Below are positions 8,140 to 16,792 of a DNA stretch of 61,552 bases, one piece after another. Numbering within the stretch: the stretch's first letter is position 1; each line of letters starts with the position of its first letter. Source of the stretch: Acidimicrobiales bacterium (GTDB lineage Bacteria > Actinomycetota > Acidimicrobiia > Acidimicrobiales > VFJN01); contig DATHJB010000133.1 of assembly GCA_035316325.1 (NCBI GenBank), forward strand, positions 1 through 61,552, written 5' to 3'. The notes under the pieces were generated by a model. The model did no database searches. It saw nothing but the letters and a program-made list of their open reading frames with translations, and had not been told where the DNA came from. Position numbers and translations under genes: made by a program.

Positions 8140-9537
8140 ATGCAGGTGCCGGTGTTGCTGGCTGATCCACCGGTGACCGATGTCACCCAGTACCTGGAAC
8201 AGGGAGGTGGCCAAGGCTACAGCCGGGCAGTCGCATTGGGTCCTGGGGGCACCATCCAGGAGGTCATCCTCTCCGGATTGCGGGGACGAGGTGGTGCGGG
8301 ATTTTCGACGGGTCGCAAATGGCAGTCCGTACGGCAGACCGCGCGCTCCGTGGGGGAGACAAATCGGGCATTTGTCGTGGCCAACGGGGCCGAAGGAGAG
8401 CCCGCGACCTTCAAGGATCGGGCACTCATGCGGGCCAACCCATTCGCGGTGATCGAGGGTGTGGCCATTGCCGCGTTCGCGGTGGGTGCGGAGCGGGCGT
8501 TCGTGGCGATCAAGGAGAGGTTCGTCCCCGAGACCGAGCGCCTGGCGCAGGCGATCGAGGAGCTGAGTACCGCCGGCGTGGTCGGCGACGTGCCGATCCA
8601 GGTGGTGCTGGGGCCCGACCACTACCTCTACGGCGAGGAGACCGGGCTGCTCCAGGTGATCGAGGGCGACTCGCCCCTGCCCCGCAACCTCCCGCCGTAC
8701 CTGCACGGCCTCTTCGCCAGCACCCCGGCCGAGGGCTGGAGCGCACCGCCGGCAGGTGTCGTCACCGAGCACACGGCGTCGAACCCGACGCTGGTCAACA
8801 ACATCGAGACCCTCTCCGCGGTCACGCAGGTGCTGGCCAGGGGACCCGAGTGGCACCGGTCGCTGGGGACGGAGCGGTCGCCGGGGGTCGTCGTGGCCAC
8901 GGTGGTGGGCGACGTGGCCCGGCCCGGGGTCGGCGAGGTGGAGCTGGGCACGCCGCTGTACGAGGTGATCGAGCAGGTCGGCGGGGGACTGGCGCCGGGG
9001 AGCGACTCGGTGAAAGCGGTGCTGTCGGGCGTGTCGAACCCGGTGATCACCGGCGATCAGCTCGACGTGCCGTGCAGCTACGAGGGCATGGAGGCGATCG
9101 GCACCGGCCTGGGCGCCGCCGGCTTCATGGTGTTCGACGAGACGACGTCGATGGTCGAGGTGGCGCAGCTGATCTCACGCTTCCTCTACGTCGAGTCGTG
9201 CGGCCAGTGCCCCGCCTGCAAGCTGGGCACCGGCGCCATCACCGACCACCTCGACGACCTGGCGGCGGGTCGGGCGGAGGTCGACGACCTCGATGTCGTC
9301 GCCTACCGGCTGTCGACCGTGACCGACGGGAACCGGTGCTACCTGCCGGTCGAGGAGCGGCGGGTGATCGCCAGCATCCTCCAGGCATTTCCCGAGGACG
9401 TGGCCGCCGCGTTGAGTGGAGAGGGGCTCCCGGCCCGGGGTCTCGTGCTGCCGAAGATCGTCGATATGGCGGACGGCAAGGTCGTCTACGACGAGTCACA
9501 GTCGCGTAAGCAACCCGACTGGACTTATCGTGAGTGA
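8140..9537 (+). CDS. Solitary NuoF-like NADH:acceptor flavoprotein
   Basis: A 465-residue relative of the 51-kDa (NuoF) subunit of complex I and of the HoxF/NfnB flavoproteins. It shows the FMN/NADH-binding GRGGAGFSTGRKW and NGAEGEPATFKDR, a central SLBB-type domain, and the C-terminal iron-sulfur motif SCGQCPACK with a fourth Cys in DGNRCYLP. No other complex I subunit lies nearby, so it may act as a stand-alone NAD(P)H dehydrogenase or with a distant partner. ATG 8140 has AAAGGA eight bases upstream. The next gene downstream is nadD. Confidence 0.85.
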   Translation: MQVPVLLADPPVTDVTQYLEQGGGQGYSRAVALGPGGTIQEVILSGLRGRGGAGFSTGRKWQSVRQTARSVGETNRAFVVANGAEGEPATFKDRALMRANPFAVIEGVAIAAFAVGAERAFVAIKERFVPETERLAQAIEELSTAGVVGDVPIQVVLGPDHYLYGEETGLLQVIEGDSPLPRNLPPYLHGLFASTPAEGWSAPPAGVVTEHTASNPTLVNNIETLSAVTQVLARGPEWHRSLGTERSPGVVVATVVGDVARPGVGEVELGTPLYEVIEQVGGGLAPGSDSVKAVLSGVSNPVITGDQLDVPCSYEGMEAIGTGLGAAGFMVFDETTSMVEVAQLISRFLYVESCGQCPACKLGTGAITDHLDDLAAGRAEVDDLDVVAYRLSTVTDGNRCYLPVEERRVIASILQAFPEDVAAALSGEGLPARGLVLPKIVDMADGKVVYDESQSRKQPDWTYRE

Positions 9538-9614
9538 ACGGGTGCGTTGCGTGATGTTCGGGGTATGGCGAAAGCCAAATGACAGGCTGCCGTCTTTGGA
9601 TCCCGGACACCGAA

Positions 9615-9620
9615 TAGCGT
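9615..9620 (+). promoter_or_regulatory. Putative -10 box of leaderless nadD transcript
   Basis: TAGCGT is followed by exactly seven bases and then GTG 9628. No ribosome-binding site is present, which fits leaderless transcription and favours GTG 9628 over the in-frame GTG 9634. Confidence 0.45.
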
Positions 9621-9627
9621 CGATCTC

Positions 9628-10230
9628 GTGATCGTGAGCGAGCGTCTCGGCATCTTCGGTGGCACCTTCGATCCACCACATGTCGGACATCTCGTGACCG
9701 CGGTCAACGTGCGCCACGAGCTGTCGCTCGATCGCGTGCTGCTGGTGGTCAGCGGGCGGCCGTGGCAGAAGCTGGGGACCCGTCCGATCACCGACGCCGA
9801 GGACCGCTTCGCGCTGGTCGAGGCGGCGGTCGGCAGCGTCGACGGGCTGGAGGCGAGCCGCATCGAGATCGACCGGCCGGGCATGTCCTACACCGCCGAC
9901 ACCCTGGCCGAGCTGGCGAAGGCCGAGCCGGCGCCGGAGCTGTTCGTGATCCTGGGTGCTGATGCCTCCGCCGGGATCATGTCGTGGGAACGCGTCGAGG
10001 ACGTCCGGGAGCAGGCGACGATCGTGGTGGTCGACCGGCCCGGGGCGGTGGTCGTGGACCCGCCGCCGGGGTGGTCGTGGGAGCGGGTGGAGGCGCCGCG
10101 GCTGGAGGTGTCGAGCACCGACCTGCGGGCCCGGGTGCTCGACGGCCGCCCACTCGACTACCTGCTCACACCCGACGTGATCGACTGCATCGAGGCCCGG
10201 GGCCTCTACCGGGAGCGTGTCACCTCGTGA
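9628..10230 (+). CDS. nadD: Nicotinate-nucleotide adenylyltransferase
   Basis: Transfers AMP from ATP to nicotinate mononucleotide in NAD synthesis. The 200-residue protein has the nucleotidyltransferase signature GIFGGTFDPPHVGH near the N terminus and the C-terminal SSTDLRARV (ISSTxIR-type) motif, with YLLTPDVIDCI as usual for NadD. GTG 9628 is chosen over GTG 9634 because of the -10 box at 9615-9620. Its stop overlaps the GTG of the LytR_C gene, and rsfS follows; the nadD-lytR-rsfS order is a known conserved cluster. Confidence 0.95.
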   Translation: MIVSERLGIFGGTFDPPHVGHLVTAVNVRHELSLDRVLLVVSGRPWQKLGTRPITDAEDRFALVEAAVGSVDGLEASRIEIDRPGMSYTADTLAELAKAEPAPELFVILGADASAGIMSWERVEDVREQATIVVVDRPGAVVVDPPPGWSWERVEAPRLEVSSTDLRARVLDGRPLDYLLTPDVIDCIEARGLYRERVTS

Positions 10231-11768
10231 CGTCGTGGCAGACCCCGGCCGAGGCGGCCCCGACGGATGCACCGTCGGGCAACGGCGGCAACGGGGTCGA
10301 CGGCAGCCGGCCGACCGAGGTCGACGCCGGTGACGACGCCTTCACGCCGCCGCGGCGGACCAGCAAGCGGGCCCGGGCCGCGGCTCGCCGTCGGGCCGCC
10401 CGCGGCTCGTCCTCGTCGACGGCGGCACCGGCTCCGGTTGCCGGGGACACGACGTCGCCGGTGCGCGACGGCGTGGTGGGGGAGTTCGTGGGGTTGGTCG
10501 CCGCGGGTGGGATCGGTGCGGCTGCGGGGTTGGTCGAGGCGCCCGCACCGCCGGTCGCCCCGCAGCCCGAACCCCTGGGGGAGCGGCCGAGGCGGGGGCC
10601 CCGGGCCCGGAAGATCCGGCGGCGCCAGCGCCTGGTGGTGGTCGCCATGGTGCTGCTCGTGGGGCTCGGCGCCGGTCTCGTCGTCGTCGGGCTCGACCGG
10701 GTGCGCGGCAGCACCGCCGGCACCTACGTCGACGCCACGCTCCGGCCCGACGAGCCCGGCTACGTCGCCCTGGTCACCCCGACGCCCACCATGCTCGTGC
10801 TGCAGCGCGACGCGTCCGACGAGCTCGTCGGCGTGGCGCTGCTGGGGCTGCGCTCGCAGGACGAGGGCGGCTCGGTGGTGCTGATCCCGGTCGCCACGCA
10901 GGCGCCGTTCGCCGAGGAGGGCGACGACCTGCGCAGCGTCTACACCGACGGTGGCGCCGACACGGTGGCGACCCAGCTCGAGCTGATGCTCAACCTCTCC
11001 ATCGGCGACACGGTGGAGCTCGACGACACCGGCTGGGCGTCGCTGGTCGATCCGGTCGGGTCGATCTCCATGGTGCTGCCGGCGCCGGTGGGCGACTGGC
11101 CCGCGGGGCAGGTCGACCTGGCCGCCGCCGACGTCGGCTCGTTCCTCGCCGCCCGCAACGACGACGAGAGCGAGCTGGCCCGCCTCGACCGCCAGGAGCT
11201 GTTCTGGGATGAGTGGCTGCCCCGGGTCCGGGCCCAGGGCGACGACGCGGTGCCGGGCGAGTCCGACGTCGGGCTGGGGCGCTTCGTGCGCGGCCTCGCC
11301 GCGGGCACGTCCGAGGTGGTCGCGCTGCCGGTGGCCTCTGCGGCCTGCTTCTGCGAGCTGTTCGAGCCGAGCGAGGACCTGGCCCCCGAACTGGTCGCCC
11401 AGGCGGTCCCGTACCCCCAGGAGCCCAGCGTCGGCGCCCGGGTGCGGATCCGGCTGCTCAACGGCACCTCGGTGCCCGGTCTGGCCGTGCAGGCGGCGGC
11501 GCCGTTGGTGGAAGCCGGTGCCGAGATCGCCCTTTCGGGTAATGCCTCGTCGTTCGCCGAGCCACGCACCCGTTTCATCTACGGCAAGTCACGCTTGCGA
11601 CAGGACACCAATAGCCTGCGTGACGCGCTTGGGGTCGGTGCCGTCGAGCAGGCGTCGTCGGACGAAGAAAGCGTGGAACCGGCCGACGAGGCCGATCGGA
11701 TCGATGTCACAGTTGTCCTGGGAGCAGATGCCCCCGAGGTCATCAGGAGGTTGGAGAGCACTGGCTGA
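10227..11768 (+). CDS. Membrane-anchored protein with LytR_C-terminal domain
   Basis: A 513-residue protein: a Pro/Ala/Arg-rich cytoplasmic tail (residues 1-130), one transmembrane helix (VVVAMVLLVGLGAGLVVVGL), an extracytoplasmic region resembling the LytR-CpsA-Psr core (VVLIPVATQAPF, TVATQLELMLNLSIGDTVEL) and a C-terminal LytR_C domain (RIRLLNGTSVPGLAVQAA ... VVLGAD). LCP proteins attach polymers to peptidoglycan; the catalytic Arg/Asp pattern is weak here, so a binding role is as likely. GTG 10227 overlaps the nadD stop (GTGA), and rsfS starts one base after this stop. Confidence 0.8.
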   Translation: MTSWQTPAEAAPTDAPSGNGGNGVDGSRPTEVDAGDDAFTPPRRTSKRARAAARRRAARGSSSSTAAPAPVAGDTTSPVRDGVVGEFVGLVAAGGIGAAAGLVEAPAPPVAPQPEPLGERPRRGPRARKIRRRQRLVVVAMVLLVGLGAGLVVVGLDRVRGSTAGTYVDATLRPDEPGYVALVTPTPTMLVLQRDASDELVGVALLGLRSQDEGGSVVLIPVATQAPFAEEGDDLRSVYTDGGADTVATQLELMLNLSIGDTVELDDTGWASLVDPVGSISMVLPAPVGDWPAGQVDLAAADVGSFLAARNDDESELARLDRQELFWDEWLPRVRAQGDDAVPGESDVGLGRFVRGLAAGTSEVVALPVASAACFCELFEPSEDLAPELVAQAVPYPQEPSVGARVRIRLLNGTSVPGLAVQAAAPLVEAGAEIALSGNASSFAEPRTRFIYGKSRLRQDTNSLRDALGVGAVEQASSDEESVEPADEADRIDVTVVLGADAPEVIRRLESTG

Positions 11769-11769
11769 T

Positions 11770-12159
11770 ATGACGCAGGAGCGGGAGGGGGCTCGCCGGC
11801 TGGCCATCGCGGCAGCCCGGGCGGCGGACGAGAAGGGTGCCAACGACATCGTGATCCTGGAGGTGGGCGACGTCCTCGTCGTGGCCGACGAGTTCGTGGT
11901 GGCGTCGGCCGCCAACGACCGCCAGGTGCGAGCGATCGTCGACGAGATCGAGCGCCAGGTGGGGGAGGCCGCCGACCTCGCCGGGAACACCAAGCCGTTG
12001 CGGATCGAGGGCCGCAGCGAGCGGCGCTGGGTGCTGATGGACTACGGCGACGTCGTCGTGCACGTGTTCCTGCAGGAGGTGCGCGACTACTACGAGCTCG
12101 AGCGCCTCTGGGCCGACGTGGCCCGCATCGAGTGGGCGGCTCCGGCCCTGCGCAGCTAG
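11770..12159 (+). CDS. rsfS: Ribosomal silencing factor RsfS
   Basis: A 129-residue RsfS/Iojap protein, which binds ribosomal protein L14 and blocks subunit joining during starvation. Family motifs are clear: DIVILEVGDVLVVADEFVVASA, the RQVRAIVDEIE helix, and WVLMDYGDVVVHVFLQEVRDYYELERLW. ATG 11770 starts one base after the stop of the upstream gene, so it is the last gene of a nadD-lytR_C-rsfS operon. It ends nine bases before the end of the convergent exporter gene. Confidence 0.96.
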   Translation: MTQEREGARRLAIAAARAADEKGANDIVILEVGDVLVVADEFVVASAANDRQVRAIVDEIERQVGEAADLAGNTKPLRIEGRSERRWVLMDYGDVVVHVFLQEVRDYYELERLWADVARIEWAAPALRS

Positions 12160-12167
12160 ACGGGTAG

Positions 12168-13004
12168 CTAGACCGCGATCAGCACGGCGGAGACGCCGGC
12201 GACGGCCAGGCCGGTGCGCTGCACGCTGCTCATCCGCTCGCCGAGGCCGTAGCGGGCGAGCAGGACCGTGCCCGCGGGGTAGAGCGCGGTGAGCACCGAC
12301 ACCACCGACAGCAGACCGTGGGTCAGGGCCAGCACGTAGAAGACGTTGGCGGCGGCGTCGAGCACGCCGGCGCCGACGGCCGCACCCGCTGCCTGTCGGG
12401 GCGGGGCCGCCTGGGTCACCCTGGCGATGCCGAGCAGGGTGAAGAGGGCCACCGAGGCGCCGCGGGCGCCGACCAGCGGCCAGATCCCCGTGGAGTCGCC
12501 GGCGGCGTTCAGCGCCGTGAAGAACAGGCCGAAGGCGAGTCCGGCGCCCGCCGCCAGCGCCAGGGCGTGGACGCGGTTGCCGCCGGGGCCGTCGGCGGCG
12601 GCGCCGTCGCGGGAGACGAGGGTGATCGCCACCAGGGCGAGGGCGATCCCGCCGAGCGCCATCGCTCCGGGCCGCTCGCCCGAGCCGACGCCTGCGGCCA
12701 CCGGCACGGCGGCGGACAGCAGGCCGGCGACGGGGGCGACCACGCTCATGCTGCCGATCGCGAGGCCCTGGTAGAAGAGCGTGACGCCCAGGGCGCCGAC
12801 GATGCCGGCGCCGGCGCCGATCAGGAGGCCCCGGGCCGTGGCGTCGCCGCCGACCACGGGCGCGGCGGCGAGCAGCAGCACCAGGCCGACCACGTGCGAC
12901 CACAGCACCACCGCGGTGGTGGGGGCGCGGCGCGACGCGACGCCGCCGAGGAAGTCCCCGGCGCCGTAGGCGAGCGCGGCGGTGAGAGCAAGGATCGAAG
13001 CCAT
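12168..13004 (-). CDS. EamA/DMT-family transporter
   Basis: A 278-residue inner-membrane protein with about ten hydrophobic segments in two similar halves (EamA repeats), as in drug/metabolite exporters of the RhaT/YdcZ type. The first half begins MASILALTAALAYGAGDFLGG and the second near VHALALAAGAGLAFG. ATG 13004 is preferred to an in-frame start 51 bases upstream, because that start would lie in the operator region. It is divergent from an XRE-cupin regulator that probably controls it; the substrate is unknown. Confidence 0.8.
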   Translation of the reverse strand: MASILALTAALAYGAGDFLGGVASRRAPTTAVVLWSHVVGLVLLLAAAPVVGGDATARGLLIGAGAGIVGALGVTLFYQGLAIGSMSVVAPVAGLLSAAVPVAAGVGSGERPGAMALGGIALALVAITLVSRDGAAADGPGGNRVHALALAAGAGLAFGLFFTALNAAGDSTGIWPLVGARGASVALFTLLGIARVTQAAPPRQAAGAAVGAGVLDAAANVFYVLALTHGLLSVVSVLTALYPAGTVLLARYGLGERMSSVQRTGLAVAGVSAVLIAV

Positions 13005-13018
13005 CTTTTCCCCGAGCG

Positions 13019-13034
13019 GGTCACTGGAGTGACC
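13019..13034. promoter_or_regulatory. Palindromic operator between EamA and XRE-cupin genes
   Basis: A perfect inverted repeat, GGTCACT-GG-AGTGACC, 15 bases upstream of the exporter start and about 60 bases before the regulator start. It is a natural target for the dimeric XRE regulator encoded at 13097. Confidence 0.5.
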
Positions 13035-13083
13035 GCCCGGATCACTGTAGAACACCGGTCAACACCTTGCACCAGGCGGTCAG

Positions 13084-13089
13084 TACGCT
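13084..13089 (+). promoter_or_regulatory. Putative -10 box of leaderless XRE gene
   Basis: TACGCT, followed by seven bases and GTG 13097. No ribosome-binding site precedes the start. This spacing supports GTG 13097 over the in-frame TTG 13067. Confidence 0.4.
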
Positions 13090-13096
13090 GTACCGC

Positions 13097-13723
13097 GTGC
13101 CGGATGCCGAAGCCACCGCCAACGCGGTCGCCCGCAACACCCGCCGCCTCCGCACGGCCAAGGGGTGGAGCCTCGACCAGCTCGCGGTGCGCAGCGGGGT
13201 GAGCAAGGGCATGCTCGTCCACCTCGAGCAGGCCCGCACCAACCCGAGCCTCGGCACCCTGTGCAAGGTGTCGGAGACGCTCGGCGTGTCGCTGGCCGGG
13301 CTGGTCGAGCTGCACGAGTCGCCGTCGGTGCAGGTGGTGCCGCCGGGCGAGACCGTGCGGCTGTGGAGCGGCGAGGCCGGCAGCGCCGGCGACCTCCTGG
13401 CCGGCTGCGACGAGCGCGACCACGTGGAGCTGTGGCAGTGGAGCATCGCCACCGGCGACGGGCTGAGCTCCGAGGCCCACATGGACGGGACTCGGGAGCT
13501 GCTGCACGTGCTCGACGGCACGCTCACCCTGGAGGTGGACGGGGAGCCACACGCCGTCCGGGCCGGCGGTGCCGCCGTGTTCCAGGCCGACCGGCCGCAC
13601 AGCTACCGCAACGAGCACAAGCGGACCGTCCGGTTCGTGATGGTGGTGCTCACGCCCGACGACGGCGAGCCGTCGGGTGCGTGGGGCGTCGCCGGCCGCC
13701 ACTTCGACGAGCTACCCGACTAG
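13097..13723 (+). CDS. XRE-family regulator with cupin domain
   Basis: A 208-residue regulator: an N-terminal Cro/C1 helix-turn-helix (residues about 10-65; GWSLDQLAVRSGVSKGMLVHLEQARTNPS, in part) and a C-terminal cupin sensor domain (about 100-175; MDGTRELLHVLDGTL, GGAAVFQADRPHSY). This type usually senses a small ligand and controls a neighbouring transporter or catabolic gene. It lies divergent from the EamA exporter with a perfect palindrome between them. GTG 13097 is chosen because a -10 box ends seven bases upstream. Confidence 0.88.
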   Translation: MPDAEATANAVARNTRRLRTAKGWSLDQLAVRSGVSKGMLVHLEQARTNPSLGTLCKVSETLGVSLAGLVELHESPSVQVVPPGETVRLWSGEAGSAGDLLAGCDERDHVELWQWSIATGDGLSSEAHMDGTRELLHVLDGTLTLEVDGEPHAVRAGGAAVFQADRPHSYRNEHKRTVRFVMVVLTPDDGEPSGAWGVAGRHFDELPD

Positions 13724-13733
13724 AGCCTCCGGT

Positions 13734-14612
13734 CTACGGGCCCGGCCTCGGGTCGACGCCGATCGGGTTGGGGTAGGGGAGGGCGTTCGTGTCGGCGATG
13801 CGGGCGGCGAGCGGGCGGAGGGCCTCGGCTAGGCGGTCGAGGTCGTCGGCCGGAGTGCTCGCGTAGGCCGTGGCGGCCAGGCGGTCGGTGGTGTCCTCGA
13901 TGCGCTGGTGCCCGCGGACCCCGGCGGCGGTGAGGGTGCCGTCGTCGTCGAGCCAACCCCGGCCGGCGAGGCGGGCGGTCGCCGCCGCCCAGGCTTCGTC
14001 GGACCACCGGCGGTTGGTCTGTAGCAGCTTGGCGCCCGCCTCGCCGTAGGCACCGGCGGCCGCGGCCAGCACCAGCGCGGCGCAGGGGTCGACGTCGGCG
14101 GTGAGCAGCGCCGCCACGTGGCCGTCGCCCCGGTGCTCGCGCAGCACGGTCGCCGCCCACCACAGCCGGGCCAGGGGCCGAGCGTCGGGCGGGATCGGCA
14201 GGGCGCGGTGCGCGGCGGCCAGCGGGCGGCCGCCGATCGGGACCTCGCGGGCGATCCCGATCGCCACCTCGGCCGCCGCCGCGACCTCCTCGCCGTCGGC
14301 CAGGGGGCCCAGCGCGCCCCGCAGCGTCACGTCGGCCAGCTCCGCCCGGGCGGCGAGCACGGCCTCCGGCGAGGCCCGGGTCCAGGCGTCCGGCAGCGCC
14401 CGGGCCACCATCGACGGCTCGAACACGTAGAACGCCGCGGTCACGACCTCCGGGCCGACGGGCCCCAGCGCCGCCGAACGGGAGGCGAAGTAGCCCATCC
14501 CGAACCCCCGCAGCCCGACGGCGTCGAAGCGCGCCCGGGCGTCGGGAGCGAAGTAGACGACCCCGTGGATCGGCTCCAGCAGCCGCCAGAACCGTCGGGC
14601 CACGTCGCCCAT
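13734..14612 (-). CDS. SCO6745-family protein of unknown function
   Basis: A 292-residue soluble, mostly helical protein resembling the actinobacterial SCO6745-like family (RRFWRLLEPIHGVVYFAPDARARFDAVGLRGFGMGYFASRS at the start, in part, and the late WSDEAWAAATARLAGRGWL segment, which looks like a winged-helix piece). No catalytic motif is recognised. ATG 14612 shares its A with the stop of the nicotinamidase gene (TGATG), so the two are translated together; this does not reveal a function. It ends ten bases before the convergent XRE gene. Confidence 0.7.
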   Translation of the reverse strand: MGDVARRFWRLLEPIHGVVYFAPDARARFDAVGLRGFGMGYFASRSAALGPVGPEVVTAAFYVFEPSMVARALPDAWTRASPEAVLAARAELADVTLRGALGPLADGEEVAAAAEVAIGIAREVPIGGRPLAAAHRALPIPPDARPLARLWWAATVLREHRGDGHVAALLTADVDPCAALVLAAAAGAYGEAGAKLLQTNRRWSDEAWAAATARLAGRGWLDDDGTLTAAGVRGHQRIEDTTDRLAATAYASTPADDLDRLAEALRPLAARIADTNALPYPNPIGVDPRPGP

Positions 14613-15202
14613 CAGCGCACCTCGACGCCGGCGTCTCGCAGGGCGGCCAGGGCACGCTCGCCGTCGCCGGGTTCGAGTTCGACCGGGCGGACGGCGGCCG
14701 CCACCACGGTGGTGGGGTGGCCGAGGGCGACGGCGTCGAGGGCGGTGGCCTTCACGCAGTAGTCGGTGGCGAGGCCGACGATCACCACCCGCTCGACCCC
14801 CGCGACCTGCAGCACGTCCTGGAGGCGGGTCGGGGTGGTCGCACCCGTCACGGGGTCGGCGACGGTGAAGCCCGAGTAGCCGTCCTCGCCGCCGGTGCCC
14901 TTGCGGACCTGCTCACCCTCGACGAGCAGGGCCGGGTGGAGCGCGGCGCCCCAGGTGCCGGCGACGCAGTGCACGGGCCAGGTGCCGCCGTCCTTGGCGA
15001 AGTGCGGGGTGTCGGGCGGGTGCCAGTCCTGGGTGTAGGCGACCGTCGCCCCGGCGTCCCGGGCGGCCCGCACCTCGGCGTTGACCGCCTCGATGGCGGC
15101 GTCGGCGTCGGTGACGTAGAGGCTGCCGGCGGGGTCGGCGAAGTCGTTCTGCACGTCGACCACCACCAGCCCGGTCCGTGGGTCGTAGCCCGCTGGCGAC
15201 AT
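14612..15202 (-). CDS. pncA: Nicotinamidase / isochorismatase-family hydrolase
   Basis: Deamidates nicotinamide to nicotinate for NAD salvage. The 196-residue protein keeps the triad: Asp in VVVDVQNDF, Lys in VRKGTG and Cys in GLATDYCVKAT, and the metal-binding DWHPPDTPHF. The latter Asp-His-His set is typical of PncA rather than general isochorismatases. Translationally coupled to the SCO6745-like gene by TGATG; about 20 bases upstream ends the dienelactone-hydrolase gene, so all three may form one operon. Confidence 0.88.
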   Translation of the reverse strand: MSPAGYDPRTGLVVVDVQNDFADPAGSLYVTDADAAIEAVNAEVRAARDAGATVAYTQDWHPPDTPHFAKDGGTWPVHCVAGTWGAALHPALLVEGEQVRKGTGGEDGYSGFTVADPVTGATTPTRLQDVLQVAGVERVVIVGLATDYCVKATALDAVALGHPTTVVAAAVRPVELEPGDGERALAALRDAGVEVR

Positions 15203-15224
15203 GGGGTGGCTCCTTCCGGGGTGG

Positions 15225-15941
15225 TCAGGCCCCGAGGTGCTGGGTGAACCAGCGGAGGGTGCGGCTCCAGGCGTCGCGGGCCGCGTCCTCGTCGTAGGCG
15301 GGTCGGGCGTCGCAGTGGAAGCCGTGCCCGGCGTCGGCGTAACGGACGATGTCGGTGGCGACCGGGGTCTTCTGCAGCCGCACCCGGAGCTCCTCGACCC
15401 CGTCGACGGGGATCCCGGTGTCCTCGTCGCCGAACAGCCCCAGCCACGGCGTCTGCACCCCTTCGACCTGGTCCATCAGCGCCGTGGGGGACAGGGGGTT
15501 CGGGGCGACGATCCCGCCCCCGTAGAACGTCACCGCGGCGCCCAGCTCCCGGTGCGCGGCCACGAGGAAGGCGACCCGCCCGCCGAAGCACCAGCCGACG
15601 ATGCCGATCTGCTCGTCGGCGAAGCCCGCCTGGTGGAGGTGCTCGAGCGTGGCGTCGACGTCGGCGAGGATGCCGTCGTCGGTCAGGCCCTTGAAGAGCT
15701 CCCGGACCTTGGTGAAGTCGTCGTAGGGCACCACGCCCCCGCCGGCCCGGTGGAAGAGCGTGGGCGCGGCGGCCAGGTAGCCCGCCTCGGCCGCACGGCG
15801 GGTGACGTCCTTGATGTGGTCGTTGACGCCGAAGGCCTCCTGGACGATCACCACGGCGCCGCGGGGCGCCCCGTCCGGCGTGACCTGGTAGATCGGCATC
15901 GGTCCGTCGGGTGTCGTGAGCTCGATCTCCGCGGTGTCCAC
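15225..15941 (-). CDS. Dienelactone hydrolase family protein
   Basis: A 238-residue alpha/beta-hydrolase of the dienelactone-hydrolase type. The nucleophile is Cys in GIVGWCFGGR, with the conserved Glu of VQEAFGV, an Asp in GLFGDEDTGIP and His in AGHGFHCD completing the machinery. Classical members open the lactone ring of dienelactones in chloroaromatic breakdown, but many actinobacterial copies have other ester substrates. It lies upstream of pncA on the same strand; no aromatic-pathway partner is adjacent. Confidence 0.88.
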   Translation of the reverse strand: MDTAEIELTTPDGPMPIYQVTPDGAPRGAVVIVQEAFGVNDHIKDVTRRAAEAGYLAAAPTLFHRAGGGVVPYDDFTKVRELFKGLTDDGILADVDATLEHLHQAGFADEQIGIVGWCFGGRVAFLVAAHRELGAAVTFYGGGIVAPNPLSPTALMDQVEGVQTPWLGLFGDEDTGIPVDGVEELRVRLQKTPVATDIVRYADAGHGFHCDARPAYDEDAARDAWSRTLRWFTQHLGA

Positions 15942-16006
15942 TGGCGCTCCCCGTTCGATCTGTGCGACGCGGGCGAGCGTACCGGCCTCGCGGATCCGGT
16001 CCGAAG

Positions 16007-16792
16007 TCAGACTTCGTCGGTGCTCTGGGGGATCCAGCGCGGCGGCCGCTTCTCCATGAACGCCTGCATGCCCTCGCGGGGTTCGTCCGACTCGTCGAGC
16101 GCCCAGAACATCGTCTGGTAGTCGACGTCGCCGTAGCGCTCGTTGAGCATGCGCTTCACATGCATGCGGGCGGCGGGCGCGGTCCGCAGCACCTGGTGCG
16201 CCGCCTCGAGCGCGGCGGGGCGCAGCTCCTCATGGGGGACGACCCGGGAGATCACGCCCAGGCGCTGGGCCTCCGCGGCGTCGAACCTGCGCGCCGAGAG
16301 CAGCAGGTCGCGGGCCACCGCCAGGCCGACGTGGGCGGGCAGCGCGGCGGCGTAGGTGGCGTCCGGGATGCCGCGCAGCAGCTCGGGCACCCGGAAGGTG
16401 GCCCGGTCGCTGGCCACGGCGATGTCGGACATCATGGCGATCAGCAGCCCACCGGCCTGGCAGATCCCGTTGACGGCGGCGATCACCGGTGCCCGGCTGT
16501 CGCGGATCGTGAGGAAGGGGAGGACGTCCGCCCCGACGACGTCCGGCACGGACTCGCCCGGCTCCGAGCGCCCGCCGAGGTCGCCGCCGGGGGCGAACAC
16601 GTCGCCCGTTCCCGTGATGATCAGCGCGGCGAGGTCGGGGTCGGTGTTGACCAGGCCCACCGCCCGCTTCAGGCCGTAGTACATGGCGGGCGTCAGCGCG
16701 TTCCGCGCCGCCGGGCGGTCGATGGTGCACCAGGCGATGGGCCCTTCCCGCTCGAGGCGGAGGGCGGAGGTGCCGAGGTCGTCGTCGGTCAC
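16007..16792 (-). CDS. Enoyl-CoA hydratase/isomerase family protein
   Basis: A 261-residue crotonase-fold protein. The oxyanion-hole segments are present (VFAPGGDLGGRSE, and AVNGICQAGGLLIAMMSDIAVAS), and the second catalytic Glu is kept (VPELLRGIPD), but the first Glu position, usually GGLEL, is GGLLI here. Simple hydration may therefore be weak and an isomerase or hydrolase role possible. GTG 16792 overlaps the TetR stop (GTGA), so the regulator and this enzyme form one operon and the regulator probably controls it. Confidence 0.82.
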   Translation of the reverse strand: MTDDDLGTSALRLEREGPIAWCTIDRPAARNALTPAMYYGLKRAVGLVNTDPDLAALIITGTGDVFAPGGDLGGRSEPGESVPDVVGADVLPFLTIRDSRAPVIAAVNGICQAGGLLIAMMSDIAVASDRATFRVPELLRGIPDATYAAALPAHVGLAVARDLLLSARRFDAAEAQRLGVISRVVPHEELRPAALEAAHQVLRTAPAARMHVKRMLNERYGDVDYQTMFWALDESDEPREGMQAFMEKRPPRWIPQSTDEV

